The notes under the pieces: generated by a model
Database searches by the model: none
The model's input: the letters and a program-made list of their open reading frames with translations, nothing else
What the model was told of the DNA's origin: nothing
Part shown: positions 17,799-26,264 of the stretch, piece after piece
Layout of the letters: every line of letters starts with the position of its first letter
How positions within the stretch are numbered: position 1 is the stretch's first letter
Program-made: the position numbers and the translations under genes
NCBI RefSeq assembly: GCF_036621415.1
Contig: NZ_CP030941.1
Span: forward strand, 62,001 to 126,000
Source: Nitratireductor thuwali
Lineage (GTDB): Bacteria > Pseudomonadota > Alphaproteobacteria > Rhizobiales > Rhizobiaceae
Reading direction: 5' to 3'
Length of the DNA: 64,000 nt

Positions 17799-18794
17799 TC
17801 ACATCCAGCCGCGCTCCTTGTAGTAGCGGATCGCGCCGGGATGTAGTTCTATGCCGACATTCTCGGGCTTCCAGGCGTCTTCCGGCTTGAAGAACTTCCA
17901 GGCAGCATGGGCGTCGCCCATGGTCTCGGCATTCTCGACCAGCGCCTTGGTGATCTGATAGGCCTTTTCCTCATCAAGCGAAGCGCTGGCGATTAACACG
18001 GTGCCGAGATTGGCGCCCGAATTGGGCCCCTTCTGGTCGTCGAACCAAGGGCCATACTCGCCGGGCGTCAGGCCGTTTTCGGCGAGAAGGTCCATGGCCT
18101 CCTGCGGGATATCGAGAAACACCATGTCAGCGGTGAGATTCACTTCAGTGATGGTGGGATGGCCCCTGATCATCGTGTCGACATAGATGTCGGCGTTGCC
18201 GTTGCGCAGCGAATCGGCGATCTGCGCCTCGGCGACCTGGATCACGTCGCCGCCGTCGGCCTTCACCTTGTCGAAGCTTGAACCATAGGCCTCCAGCAGC
18301 ATTTGGGCGGCGGGAACGGCGCTGGAGCCGGTGGGTTTGAGCAGCAGGCGGATGGGCTTTCCCGATTTCACGATGGCGCCAAAATCATTCGTCCCTGCAG
18401 CGTCGATGAATTCCTCGCGGGCCATGATGCCGACATAGACCTTGTTCAGGCCGCCCACGAGCGCGCGAATATCCGGGGCCGAAGCGCCTTCGTAAATCGG
18501 CGCGCCGGACTTGGCCCAGACGGCGGTCGCGACGTTGGAAAGGGCGATTTCGGCCTTGCCGGACTGCACGACCATCGGATTGGCGACACCGCCGCCGCGC
18601 GCGATCACCTCAACCGTGTTGTCGCCGAAGATCGGCTCGATCATCTGTTCAAGCGTGGCGGCGAAAACATACCAGGACGAGCCTTCGCGCATGGCGCCGA
18701 TCCGGATTTCCTGTGCGAAGGCAGAGGTCGTGGCAAAAACTGCAGACAGCGCCAAGGCAGCGATCTTCAGGTGTTTTGCGAAATGTTCAATCAT
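17799..18794 (-). CDS. TAXI family TRAP solute receptor
   Basis: A 331-residue periplasmic binding protein with a clear signal peptide (cleavage after TTSAFA, about residue 27) and a GGGAGGAAACAAG ribosome site. TAXI hallmarks are RIGAMREGSSWYVFAATLEQ, the GGGVANPMVVQSGKAEIALSN segment and a late GTVLIASASLDEEKAYQITKA. It binds a small carboxylate outside the inner membrane for the fused permease encoded 77 bases downstream. The downstream DapA-like and lyase-like genes suggest an acid sugar or related ligand, but this is inference. Confidence 0.9.
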   Translation of the reverse strand: MIEHFAKHLKIAALALSAVFATTSAFAQEIRIGAMREGSSWYVFAATLEQMIEPIFGDNTVEVIARGGGVANPMVVQSGKAEIALSNVATAVWAKSGAPIYEGASAPDIRALVGGLNKVYVGIMAREEFIDAAGTNDFGAIVKSGKPIRLLLKPTGSSAVPAAQMLLEAYGSSFDKVKADGGDVIQVAEAQIADSLRNGNADIYVDTMIRGHPTITEVNLTADMVFLDIPQEAMDLLAENGLTPGEYGPWFDDQKGPNSGANLGTVLIASASLDEEKAYQITKALVENAETMGDAHAAWKFFKPEDAWKPENVGIELHPGAIRYYKERGWM

Positions 18795-18844
18795 CTTGTT
18801 TCCTCCCGATGGATGGACCCCCGCCCACTGGCGGGGGCAATGAC

Positions 18845-19786
18845 TTACTCGGCGGCCATTAGATCCTCGACCCGGCCGATACCGGCAGCCTCGAATGCGG
18901 CCTCGATCACGCGTTCGGCGGCTGCGCCAAGGTCCTTGAGCGGCTCGCGGATCGTCGCATGGTCAAGAATGCCGCGATACCGCAGGCCGATTTTGAGCGC
19001 CACGGTGCCTTCCATGTGAGATCCGCGGTGGTAGACAGCTCGTGTGACCGGCAGCAATTGCTCGAAGATCCGGCGGGCGGTGGGATAATCCTGCGCCTTT
19101 CCGGCCTTGATGAGATTGATCAGAAGCTCGGGTGCGATGTTTCCGTAGCCGACGAGCAGGCCATCGACATCGAACATGGTAGGCAGAAGCCATTCGTCAT
19201 GGCACGACAGGATCTGGAGGTCGGACTGGGCCTTCTTCAGTTCCGGGATTTCCACATACCAGCGTTTCATGTTGCGAACGCCGTTCTTGGTCGCCACGAC
19301 GCCTTCCTGCGCCGCGATGGCAAGCTGGGTATCGAGATCGTAGCTGGCCTTGGTGGCGTCCGGATACTGGAAGAGAATGCACTGCAGGCCCGAGCTTTCC
19401 CAGATAGCCTTGTAGCGGTCCTGGGGTGCACCCTTCTGAAAGCCGAAGCGCAGCCAGCCATGGTTCGGATAAACCAGCGCGCCAGTCGCACCTGCCTCGC
19501 GGCACTTCCGGGCTTCCTCAGCGGCAACCTTGGTTCCCTCGCCGGTGATGCCGGCAACGATCGGGATATCCACCGCGTCCGCATAAGCGCGGATGAGGTC
19601 GAGACGCTCACCTTCGGTCAGAAAAGTGCCTTCGCCGGCATGGCCGAGGATGACCAGCGACTTGACGTCATCGAATGAGGCCAGCCACTTGGCGATGCGG
19701 ACGTTAGCGTCGAAATCTACTTCGCCATCGCGGGTAAAAGCGGTGACCGGTGCGGGGCTGAGACCGCGAAGATCCATGGTGGGCAT
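18845..19786 (-). CDS. Dihydrodipicolinate synthase/N-acetylneuraminate lyase family aldolase
   Basis: A 313-residue TIM-barrel aldolase. The Schiff-base lysine is expected in VVATKNGVRN near residue 163, with the tyrosine in LFQYPDATK and the GHAGEG loop replacing the classic GTTGE. The altered substrate loop and the setting argue against lysine biosynthesis and for breakdown of a keto-acid sugar intermediate such as a keto-deoxy-glucarate-like compound. It is the first gene of the minus-strand operon, preceded by AGGAG and two operator-like palindromes shared with the divergent LacI regulator. Confidence 0.85.
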   Translation of the reverse strand: MPTMDLRGLSPAPVTAFTRDGEVDFDANVRIAKWLASFDDVKSLVILGHAGEGTFLTEGERLDLIRAYADAVDIPIVAGITGEGTKVAAEEARKCREAGATGALVYPNHGWLRFGFQKGAPQDRYKAIWESSGLQCILFQYPDATKASYDLDTQLAIAAQEGVVATKNGVRNMKRWYVEIPELKKAQSDLQILSCHDEWLLPTMFDVDGLLVGYGNIAPELLINLIKAGKAQDYPTARRIFEQLLPVTRAVYHRGSHMEGTVALKIGLRYRGILDHATIREPLKDLGAAAERVIEAAFEAAGIGRVEDLMAAE

Positions 19787-19814
19787 ATTGTTCTCCTAGT
19801 GATAGGAACGATAA

Positions 19815-19828
19815 TCGGAACGTTCCCA
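19815..19828. promoter_or_regulatory. LacI-type operator, proximal copy
   Basis: TCGGAACGTTCCCA matches the perfect palindrome 56 bases away except at two positions in the left arm. The central CG is typical of LacI-family operators. It lies 29 bases upstream of the DapA-like start codon. Confidence 0.7.
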
Positions 19829-19870
19829 TCTTTGCGTCACTGATTTCCCGCTTGCGGAAAGGGATCGTTT

Positions 19871-19886
19871 ATGGGAACGTTCCCAT
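19871..19886. promoter_or_regulatory. LacI-type operator, perfect 16-bp palindrome
   Basis: ATGGGAACGTTCCCAT is a perfect palindrome with a central CG, the classic LacI/GalR-family operator form. It lies between the divergent regulator gene (start 19965) and the DapA-like operon. With the second copy at 19815 the spacing is about five helical turns, which would allow looping or cooperative repression. I infer that the adjacent LacI-family protein binds both. Confidence 0.8.
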
Positions 19887-19964
19887 ATTGAAATTTGACT
19901 CTCCTCCGAGTCAAGCAAAAAAGTAGCCGGAATATTCGACCGATACGAAAACGAGGGATCAACT

Positions 19965-20993
19965 TTGGATCAGAAGCTTGAAATGGCAGAGAAAAAGGGG
20001 CGAATCACGATTCTCGACGTCGCGGCTGCAGCCGGAGTATCGAAGTCGACCGTTTCGCGCATTCTGGACGAACGCCTTCCTCGCTCCGAAAGTGAAACGG
20101 CTCGACGTGTGCGCAGGGTCGCCATGGAGCTTGGCTACATACGTGACATGTCCGCTGCGAGCCTCCGGCGCGGCAAGACCATGACGATTGGCGTGATCGT
20201 ACCGCGGCTGACTGACACCGTCATGGCCATGCTTTATGAGGCGATCACACGAGCTTGTCGAAGGACAGACCTGTTCGCGATCGTGGCGACCACGGACGAT
20301 GACCCAGATGCCGGACGAGAGGCGGCAGAGACTCTTCTCAATCGTGGTGTCGATGCCCTCATTCTTGCGACCGCGCGCTTGGATGACGATTTTCCGGCGG
20401 AACTCGAAAGACGTGGCGTGAACTATGTGCTCACGTTGCGAACCAATGGCAGGAGCCCCGCCTCTGTAGGGGACGACCAATTGGGCGGTTACCTCGCTAC
20501 GCGCCATCTGCTCGATCTCGGTCACAGATGTATCGGCCTAATCTCCGGTCCGTCTTATGCGTCGAGCGCCACGCAGCGCGTTGAGGGCTATCGCCAAGCG
20601 TTTTCGGAGGCGGGTATCGCCATTGATCAGGATCTTCTCATTGGATCGACTTTCGGCATCGATTCCGGTACTGAGGCCGCCGAAAAGTTAATGGCGCTGC
20701 CAAACCGGCCGACCGCTATATTTGCTGTCAACGACAATACTGCCATCGGCGCGCTTTCGGCACTCACGCGGATGGGATTGAGAGTGCCCCACGATGTGTC
20801 GCTGGTGGGCTACAACGATATCCCCCTCGTCAGCCGGCTTCCCATTCCGCTCACCTCCGTCCGCGTGCCCTTTGACCAGATCGCCAGCGCTGCGCTGGAC
20901 CTACTCGCATGCGAGCCGCAAGCAAGTGACGATCGTGTCCGCGTCGCGACGCCATCATTGATTCCGCGCCGCTCGACTGCTGCGCTCAGCTAG
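19965..20993 (+). CDS. LacI family transcriptional regulator
   Basis: A 342-residue repressor. It starts with TTG at 19965, placed seven bases after GAGGG; an ATG at 19983 is an alternative. The N-terminal helix-turn-helix and hinge are clear (ITILDVAAAAGVSKSTVSRIL, then ASLRRGKTMTIGVIVP), followed by a periplasmic-binding-like ligand domain with VNDNTAIGALSAL and GYNDIPLVSRL. It is divergent from the DapA/TAXI-TRAP/lyase operon, with two matching palindromes between them, and most likely represses that operon and itself until the imported substrate or a derivative binds. Confidence 0.92.
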   Translation: MDQKLEMAEKKGRITILDVAAAAGVSKSTVSRILDERLPRSESETARRVRRVAMELGYIRDMSAASLRRGKTMTIGVIVPRLTDTVMAMLYEAITRACRRTDLFAIVATTDDDPDAGREAAETLLNRGVDALILATARLDDDFPAELERRGVNYVLTLRTNGRSPASVGDDQLGGYLATRHLLDLGHRCIGLISGPSYASSATQRVEGYRQAFSEAGIAIDQDLLIGSTFGIDSGTEAAEKLMALPNRPTAIFAVNDNTAIGALSALTRMGLRVPHDVSLVGYNDIPLVSRLPIPLTSVRVPFDQIASAALDLLACEPQASDDRVRVATPSLIPRRSTAALS

Positions 20994-21193
20994 GGCCCGA
21001 TTTCTACATTGAAGTCTGACGCGGGTCGTAAAGGGAACGTGACGTGCTCCCCTTATTGGTACCTTTGTCTCGACAGCGGACGGGCAGATTCCGGGCCCCA
21101 AGTCTACTCTGATCGTACAGGCACGAAATGCGCTATGGTGGCTCATCGTCATGCTGGGGATGATCGGCGAACGGTGTGGATTGCCAAATGGCG

Positions 21194-22099
21194 TCAGAAC
21201 ACCTTTCCTTCCTCCGCGAGGAAATTGAGCAGCGCCCGGACGCTAGAGGGGAGCAGTCCGCCCTGGCCGACATAGACGGCGTGGAAGGCTTCCTTCTCGC
21301 CCGTGTCAAGATGATCGAGGACCGGCACCAGCCGTCCAACGGCGATGTCGTCGCGAACAGTGAAGGCGGCGAGGCGCGCCAGGCCCACGCCGGCGAGCGC
21401 CAGATGGCGCAGGCCCTCGCCGTCGCTGCCCTGCACGCGGCCTGTGGCGGGAACCACGACGGTCTCGCCGTTTTCCCGCAGCGGCCAGCCATCGACAGCG
21501 CGCGCATAGCCGAAGCCGAGACGATGGTGCTGTTCAAGATCGGCGATGGTGCGTGGCTCGCCGCATCGGTCGAGATAGGACGGGGCGGCTACGATCGTCT
21601 GCGCCGTCTCGCCGAGCTTGCGCGCCACGAGGCTGGAGCTTTTCAGCGGCCCGGCCCGGATCGCGACATCGGTGCGCTCCGCCAAAAAATCAACCACCGC
21701 ATCGGTCTGCACCATGTCGAGCGTGAAGCCGGGATGGCGTAGCAGAAACTCCGGCAGAACCGGCGCGAAAATGTGGTTTGCATAGGAAGCGCTGGTGTTG
21801 ATACGCACGCGCCCGACCGGCTGCTCGCCCACGCCCACTGCGCGCTCGGCGTCCTCCAGGTCGGCGAGGATGCGGGTCGCCCGATCGTAGAAGGTGCAGC
21901 CCTCCGGCGTGAGCTGGAGCTGGCGTGTCGAGCGGTTGAGCAACCTTGCGCCAAGCCGGGATTCCAGCCGCGCGATGAGCTTGCTCACCGCCGAGGGCGT
22001 CATGCGTGCGGCCCGAGCGGCTGTCGAGAAACCGCCGAGTTCGACCACACGGACGAACACTTCCATTTCGCCGGATCGGTTGACGTCAAGCCGCGCCAT
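21194..22099 (-). CDS. LysR family transcriptional regulator
   Basis: A 301-residue regulator. The N-terminal winged helix (EMEVFVRVVELGGFSTAARA, SAVSKLIARLESRLGARLL) and a full C-terminal effector domain (GRVRINTSASYANHIF to the end) are present. It is divergent from an MFS efflux gene whose start is 106 bases away, a common arrangement in which the LysR protein controls the transporter. Here the transporter gene is broken, so the regulator may have lost its main target. No operator was picked out in the short divergent region. Confidence 0.88.
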   Translation of the reverse strand: MARLDVNRSGEMEVFVRVVELGGFSTAARAARMTPSAVSKLIARLESRLGARLLNRSTRQLQLTPEGCTFYDRATRILADLEDAERAVGVGEQPVGRVRINTSASYANHIFAPVLPEFLLRHPGFTLDMVQTDAVVDFLAERTDVAIRAGPLKSSSLVARKLGETAQTIVAAPSYLDRCGEPRTIADLEQHHRLGFGYARAVDGWPLRENGETVVVPATGRVQGSDGEGLRHLALAGVGLARLAAFTVRDDIAVGRLVPVLDHLDTGEKEAFHAVYVGQGGLLPSSVRALLNFLAEEGKVF

Positions 22100-22205
22100 G
22101 ATGAGTTCATCTCACAAGTAATGTTCCTTTCGGCATTCTATCTCATTCGATTTCGCCGATCTATCTTCGCCGCATCGCACAATCGAAGAAGATTGGACCG
22201 CATCC

Positions 22206-22916
22206 ATGCCGCTGGCGCTCTATGCCCTGACGGCCGGAGCCTTCGGCATCGGCGTCACCGAATTTGTCATCATGGGCCTCTTGCTGGGGGTCAGCCGTGA
22301 GTTGGACGTGACCATTGCCGCCGCCGGCCTGTTAATATCCGGCTACGCCCTGGGCGTGGCAATGGGTGCTCCTGTCCTCACGGCACTCACCGCCCGGTGG
22401 CCACGCAAGCGCGTGCTGGTCGGGCTTATGGTCATCTTCATCATCGGCAATGCCGCCTGCGCGCTCGCGCCGACCTATGGCTGGTTGATGGCGGCGCGCG
22501 GGTTGACGTCGTTGACGCACGGCACATTCTTCGGCGTCGGAGCCGTTGTGGCGACCGGCCTTGTCGCCGAAGACAAGCGCGCCTCGGCCATCGCCATCAT
22601 GTTCACGGGCCTCACGGCCGCGACCGTGCTCGGCGTGCCCTTCGGCACGTGGCTCGGCCAGCACTATGGCTGGCGCGCGAGCTTTTGGGCGGTGACGCTC
22701 GTGGGGCTGATCGCCCTGACCGTCCTCGCGCTGTTGGTGCCGCAGGACAGGACGCAGCCCGAAACCTCCGACTGGCGGGCTGGCCTGTGCGCCATCTGCC
22801 GCCGCCCGGTCCTGCTCGGGCAGCTGACGACGGTGCGCGGCTATGCCGGTGTCTTTGCGGTCTTCACCTAGATCGCGCCACTATTTACCGAGATCAGCGG
22901 GTTTGCCGAAAGTGCA
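22206..22916 (+). pseudogene. MFS transporter (AraJ/NepI-like), premature stop and truncated
   Basis: The first 221 codons encode seven or so helices of a drug or sugar efflux MFS protein (FGIGVTEFVIMGLLLGVSRE, the loop-2 region ARWPRKRVLVGLM, RGLTSLTHGTFFGVGA). A TAG at 22869-22871 interrupts VFAVFT-stop-IAPLFTEISGF, where relatives have a tyrosine codon. The frame continues for only about 15 more MFS residues before it turns into ABC-ATPase sequence. Both a nonsense change and a deletion of the second half are visible, so no functional 12-helix carrier can be made. Confidence 0.85.
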
Positions 22917-23270
22917 GCCCATTTCTCCGAGGGCGAGCTGCGGGTCGGAACGACCGTGCTGGCGCGACCGAACGGCCGCGGGGCGGCCCTCCCCGCCGCA
23001 TTGAGGCTCGGAATACGCCCCGAGCACCTGATTGTCAGGGAGGAGGAGCCCGGCGGCCTGGCCGCGCGCATCCAGGGCAGCGAGGCAATGGGCCGGGAAA
23101 CCATGTACACCGCGGATACCGATCTCGGCATGTTGCGCTTCCTTGAGACGACGCCACTGCCGCGATTCAGACCGGGCGACAAGGTCCGGCTCGGTTTCGA
23201 GCCGTCGCACGCGCTCCTGTTCGACCGCGCGTCCGGGCGGAGAGTGGAGGGTCTCGAAATCCATGTCTGA
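22917..23270 (+). pseudogene. UgpC/MalK-type ABC ATPase, C-terminal fragment
   Basis: The frame continues from the broken MFS gene into GIRPEHLIVREEEPGGLAAR, ETMYTADTDLGML, FRPGDKVRLGFEPSHALLFD and the end, which is the C-terminal regulatory (TOBE) part of a MalK/UgpC-like sugar ABC ATPase. The nucleotide-binding domain is missing. The stop overlaps the start of the next gene by a few bases, so the original operon junction with the phosphatase and glpQ genes is intact. The ABC permeases and binding protein have been lost by deletion. Confidence 0.82.
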
Positions 23271-24300
23271 AACATCGTTGCGCAACCGTGTGACCTCGAC
23301 AGTAGACTTGCTCGACCGGCCGTCGCACACTTGGCGCGAGGCAGCCGAAGGAGGTGAGGCGAACCTTACCCGCCATGACAGCCTCCTGCAGGCGGCCGGA
23401 TGCATGAATGCTGTCGAACTGCGCCAGCCGGTGAATCCCGCCACGCCGGCAAGCTCGCTTACCGTCGCCTGCTGGAACCTCGAGCGCTGCAAGCATGTGC
23501 CTGAGAGCGCCGCAAGGCTCCAGGGCACGGGCGCCGACATCTGCCTGCTGACGGAAATGGATCTCGGCATGGCGCGCTCCGGAAACCGCCATACGACCGC
23601 GGACCTCGCCCACCATCTCGGCATGGGATACGCCTTCGGCGTCGAGTTCATCGAGCTCGGACTGGGGGATCGTCGCGAACAGGCCGAGCACACGGGCGAG
23701 CGCAACGAGGCCGGCCTGCACGGCAACGCGGTGGCCACGCGCTTTGCCATCGACCGCGCGGCGCTCCTTCCGCTCGACCGGGGCGGCATGTGGTACAGCC
23801 CGGACGGGATCGACCAGCGGCGCATCGGCGGGCGCATGGCGCTGGCCGTCCGCCTTTGCCTGGCCGAGCCGGTCTGGTTCGTGGCCGTGCACTATGAGAG
23901 CCGGCTTTTTCCACATGACCGGGAGCGCGAGACGGCTTACCTGCTGCGCCATGTGGACGAGCTTTGCGGCGACGATGCGGTTCTCGTCGGCGGCGATTTC
24001 AACTGCCGGGCGATGGCGGACGAGGGTTTCGACGATGCGGCGCTCCTCGATCGGCCTCAGGAAGCCGAGCCCATGTTCGCGCGGTTGGCCGAAGCCGGAT
24101 TCGACTGGCGAGCCTGCAACACGGCCCAGCCGACGACGCGTCTTCATTCCTGGGACGACCGGAAACGCATGCTGAAGAAGATCGACTGGTTCTTTTCGCG
24201 TGGACTGAAGCCCTCCGCGCCGCGCGTGATCCCGGCCGTCGCCGCCGACGGCCGGACCCTTTCCGACCACGAAATCATTGTTGTCACGGTGTCGCTGTGA
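23263..24300 (+). CDS. Endonuclease/exonuclease/phosphatase family protein
   Basis: A 345-residue EEP-fold phosphodiesterase. The start at 23263 overlaps the end of the UgpC remnant. The metal and catalytic motifs are VACWNLER (about residue 68), LTEMDLG, VGGDFNC (about 239) and LSDHEIIVV at the C-terminus. In related genomes such genes accompany a glycerophosphodiester ABC importer and glpQ, suggesting action on phospho- or nucleotide diesters. Here it overlaps glpQ by four bases but has lost its transporter partner upstream, so its expression may now depend on read-through. Confidence 0.8.
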   Translation: MSETSLRNRVTSTVDLLDRPSHTWREAAEGGEANLTRHDSLLQAAGCMNAVELRQPVNPATPASSLTVACWNLERCKHVPESAARLQGTGADICLLTEMDLGMARSGNRHTTADLAHHLGMGYAFGVEFIELGLGDRREQAEHTGERNEAGLHGNAVATRFAIDRAALLPLDRGGMWYSPDGIDQRRIGGRMALAVRLCLAEPVWFVAVHYESRLFPHDRERETAYLLRHVDELCGDDAVLVGGDFNCRAMADEGFDDAALLDRPQEAEPMFARLAEAGFDWRACNTAQPTTRLHSWDDRKRMLKKIDWFFSRGLKPSAPRVIPAVAADGRTLSDHEIIVVTVSL

Positions 24301-25013
24301 AGAAGCCGCTCGTTGTCTGCCACCGTGGCGCCTCCCACCACGCGCCCGAGAATACCTTCGCGGCGGCCGACAAGGCCATCGAGCTCGGCGCGGACTATGT
24401 CGAGCTCGATGTCAGGGAGAGCGCCGACGGCGTTCTCTACGTCATGCATGACCGCACCGTGGACCGCACCACCAATGGCAGTGGGCAGATCGCTGCAATG
24501 TCCTCGGCCGAGATCGACCGGCTCGACGCGGGCTCCTGGTTCGGGTCGGACTTTGCCGGCGAAAAAGTGCCCCGGCTTTCCGACTATCTCGTAAATCTCA
24601 AGGGCCGCGCCGGCGCCTATATCGAGATCAAGTGGTGCGATCCCGAGAAGGTGGTGAAGACCGTTCGCGACCTCGGCATGGTCGACGACATCTTCTGGTA
24701 CTCCCACAAGCAGTGCATGCGCCAGGCGATGCTGGCCTGCGCCTCGGGATTCGCCCATATGGTCACGCTCAGCACTGCGCGTTCACCCTCCGTGGCACAG
24801 GCAGTGTTCGGCGCGACCATGGTTGAGATGAACGTCGAGGAACTGCGGCCGGCCGTGCTCGCTGCCTGTCGCGAACTCAAGCTGCAGACGATGGCCTACT
24901 ATATCGGCGACGAGGACGAGGTCTTCCGGACCATGGCCGCCGCCAGCGTCGACCTCGTCAATGTCGATCACGCGGATCGCTTTGTCGCTGCAACCAGTGC
25001 CCTGCCGCCGTGA
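24297..25013 (+). CDS. Glycerophosphodiester phosphodiesterase (GlpQ/UgpQ type)
   Basis: A 238-residue cytoplasmic GDPD enzyme. It starts with GTG at 24297, overlapping the previous stop (GTGA). The catalytic pieces are VCHRGASHHAPENT (HRG at residues 9-11), YVELDVRESADGVLYVMHD (metal Glu and Asp plus second His near residue 50) and a later IEIKWCD. It hydrolyses glycerophosphodiesters such as those from lipid turnover to glycerol-3-phosphate and an alcohol. There is no signal peptide, so it would act on imported substrate, yet the importer genes upstream are deleted. Confidence 0.9.
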   Translation: MKKPLVVCHRGASHHAPENTFAAADKAIELGADYVELDVRESADGVLYVMHDRTVDRTTNGSGQIAAMSSAEIDRLDAGSWFGSDFAGEKVPRLSDYLVNLKGRAGAYIEIKWCDPEKVVKTVRDLGMVDDIFWYSHKQCMRQAMLACASGFAHMVTLSTARSPSVAQAVFGATMVEMNVEELRPAVLAACRELKLQTMAYYIGDEDEVFRTMAAASVDLVNVDHADRFVAATSALPP

Positions 25014-25024
25014 TCACGCCGGCA
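25003..25024 (+). terminator. Possible hairpin at the glpQ stop
   Basis: A near-perfect 22-base inverted repeat (left half TGCCGCCGTGA) spans the stop codon of glpQ with one mismatched pair and practically no loop. No T-run follows. It may act as a weak transcription end or mRNA 3' stabiliser. The assignment is tentative. Confidence 0.3.
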
Positions 25025-25316
25025 CCATCGATATCGACTACCGGAGTCAGACCGATCTGCATGTTGCCGAGGCGCTTTGCTCGGCAGCCGAGGTGGGCGG
25101 TTGGCCGGTATTGCTGCACGGCCTGTCGGACGATCGGCTGCCAGTGGCTATAAAGGGGCATGCATGCAAGGGCGCGGCTGGACGGTGGCGACGGATTGCA
25201 GACAGCACCGGCAGGGTGAAGGCAGTCTGGCTCGAGTCGGTTCCGAAACGGGCAGTGCTGCGCCTTTTCGGTATGGCTCGGAATATGGCGAAGGAGCACA
25301 CGCCATCTGAACTGGT
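25014..25316. other. Non-coding interval after glpQ
   Basis: About 300 bases with open frames on both strands but no protein motif that I recognise. It lies between glpQ and the broken metallo-hydrolase head on the other strand, and probably holds the decayed body of other genes. Confidence 0.4.
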
Positions 25317-25424
25317 TTTTCCAGTGTCTCTCACCAACAGGTAGGCGTGGGACTGGCTGTTCGGAAAACGCGGCAGAGGATGTTCCGGGCTGGTCTGCCA
25401 AAGGTCATCGTATAATTGCTTCAT
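25317..25424 (-). pseudogene. MBL-fold metallo-hydrolase, N-terminal fragment
   Basis: The minus strand encodes MKQLYDDLWQTSPEHPLPRF then NSQSHAYLLVRDTGK, the typical first beta-strands of a metallo-beta-lactamase-fold hydrolase. After about 36 residues the similarity ends and no HxHxDH zinc motif follows in any minus-strand frame. A start codon is retained, but the enzyme body is gone. The opposite-strand frame over this region shows no recognisable domain. It is a truncated remnant; family assignment is from the short N-terminal pattern only. Confidence 0.5.
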
Positions 25425-25483
25425 CTCGTTGCCTTTCCACATCATCCGCCTCGCTGGCGACGCCCGGGCTGGAAGACTCGTGA

Positions 25484-26167
25484 TTACCGACCGAACAACA
25501 CTCTGCGTTCCGCATCCGAGAGTCGTCTGCGTCGTGCGCCGTAGACATCCTCAACGCCCTCATACGTCCTGAACGTTGCAGGACGGGCGCCGATCGCGGC
25601 GAACCAGTTGGCGAGGTTGGGGAAGAGTTTGAGATTCAATCCAAAAGCTTCATGCGGCGCGATCCAAGGATAGCAGGCGATATCAGCGATCGAATATTCG
25701 TCAGCGATGAACTCGTGATCCGCCAGCCGCCGGTCCAGAACGCCATAGAGACGGGCGGTTTCTCGCGCATAGCGATCGATTGCGTAGGCCACCTTCTCTG
25801 GCGCGTGAACGTTGAAATGGCCGATCTGCCCGGCCATGGGTCCAAGCCCGCCCACCTGCCAGAAAAGCCACTGAAGGACCGTGTTACGCCCGCGCGGAGA
25901 CGTCGGCATCAGCATGCCCGCTTTGTCGGCGAGGTAGACAAGCATGGCCCCCGACTCGAACATCGCCACCGGCGCCCCACCGTCGATGGGTGAATGATCG
26001 ACAAGGGCCGGGATCTTGTTGTTGGGCGAGATGGCGAGGAACTCGGGTGCAAACTGTTCGCCCTTTGACAGAGCGATTGGGACAATCCGGTGCGGCAGAC
26101 CGGTCTCCTCGAAGAATAGCTTCAGCTTCAGGCCGTTTGGCGTCGGTGAGAAATAGAGATCGATCAT
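25484..26167 (-). CDS. Glutathione S-transferase (YfcG/Nu-class-like)
   Basis: A 227-residue GST. The start MIDLYFSPTPNGLKLKLFFE at 26167 is the natural family start; the frame is open further upstream without similarity. The N-terminal thioredoxin domain has SPNNKIPALVDH (cis-proline) and ESGAMLVYLADKAG, the glutathione gamma-glutamyl site. The C-terminal helical domain has SIADIACYPWIAPHEAFGL, the conserved N-capping motif. Nu-class relatives act as glutathione-dependent disulfide reductases. It is divergent from a MocR regulator 97 bases away, which may control it. Confidence 0.88.
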   Translation of the reverse strand: MIDLYFSPTPNGLKLKLFFEETGLPHRIVPIALSKGEQFAPEFLAISPNNKIPALVDHSPIDGGAPVAMFESGAMLVYLADKAGMLMPTSPRGRNTVLQWLFWQVGGLGPMAGQIGHFNVHAPEKVAYAIDRYARETARLYGVLDRRLADHEFIADEYSIADIACYPWIAPHEAFGLNLKLFPNLANWFAAIGARPATFRTYEGVEDVYGARRRRLSDAERRVLFGR

Positions 26168-26264
26168 CGACGGACCCTCGTCCTTCTCGCCCCCAGAACA
26201 ATGCGTTGCCCGCAAAGATGCCTGGGGATATGGTTCCAAAAAAGGTCCGATAGACCGGAGAATC

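Noticed and set aside
26225..26264. GGTTCC/GGTCCG direct-repeat-like pair before the MocR gene as a defined operator
   Set aside because: The repeats are short and imperfect. They are mentioned in the gene entry but not strong enough for a separate site.
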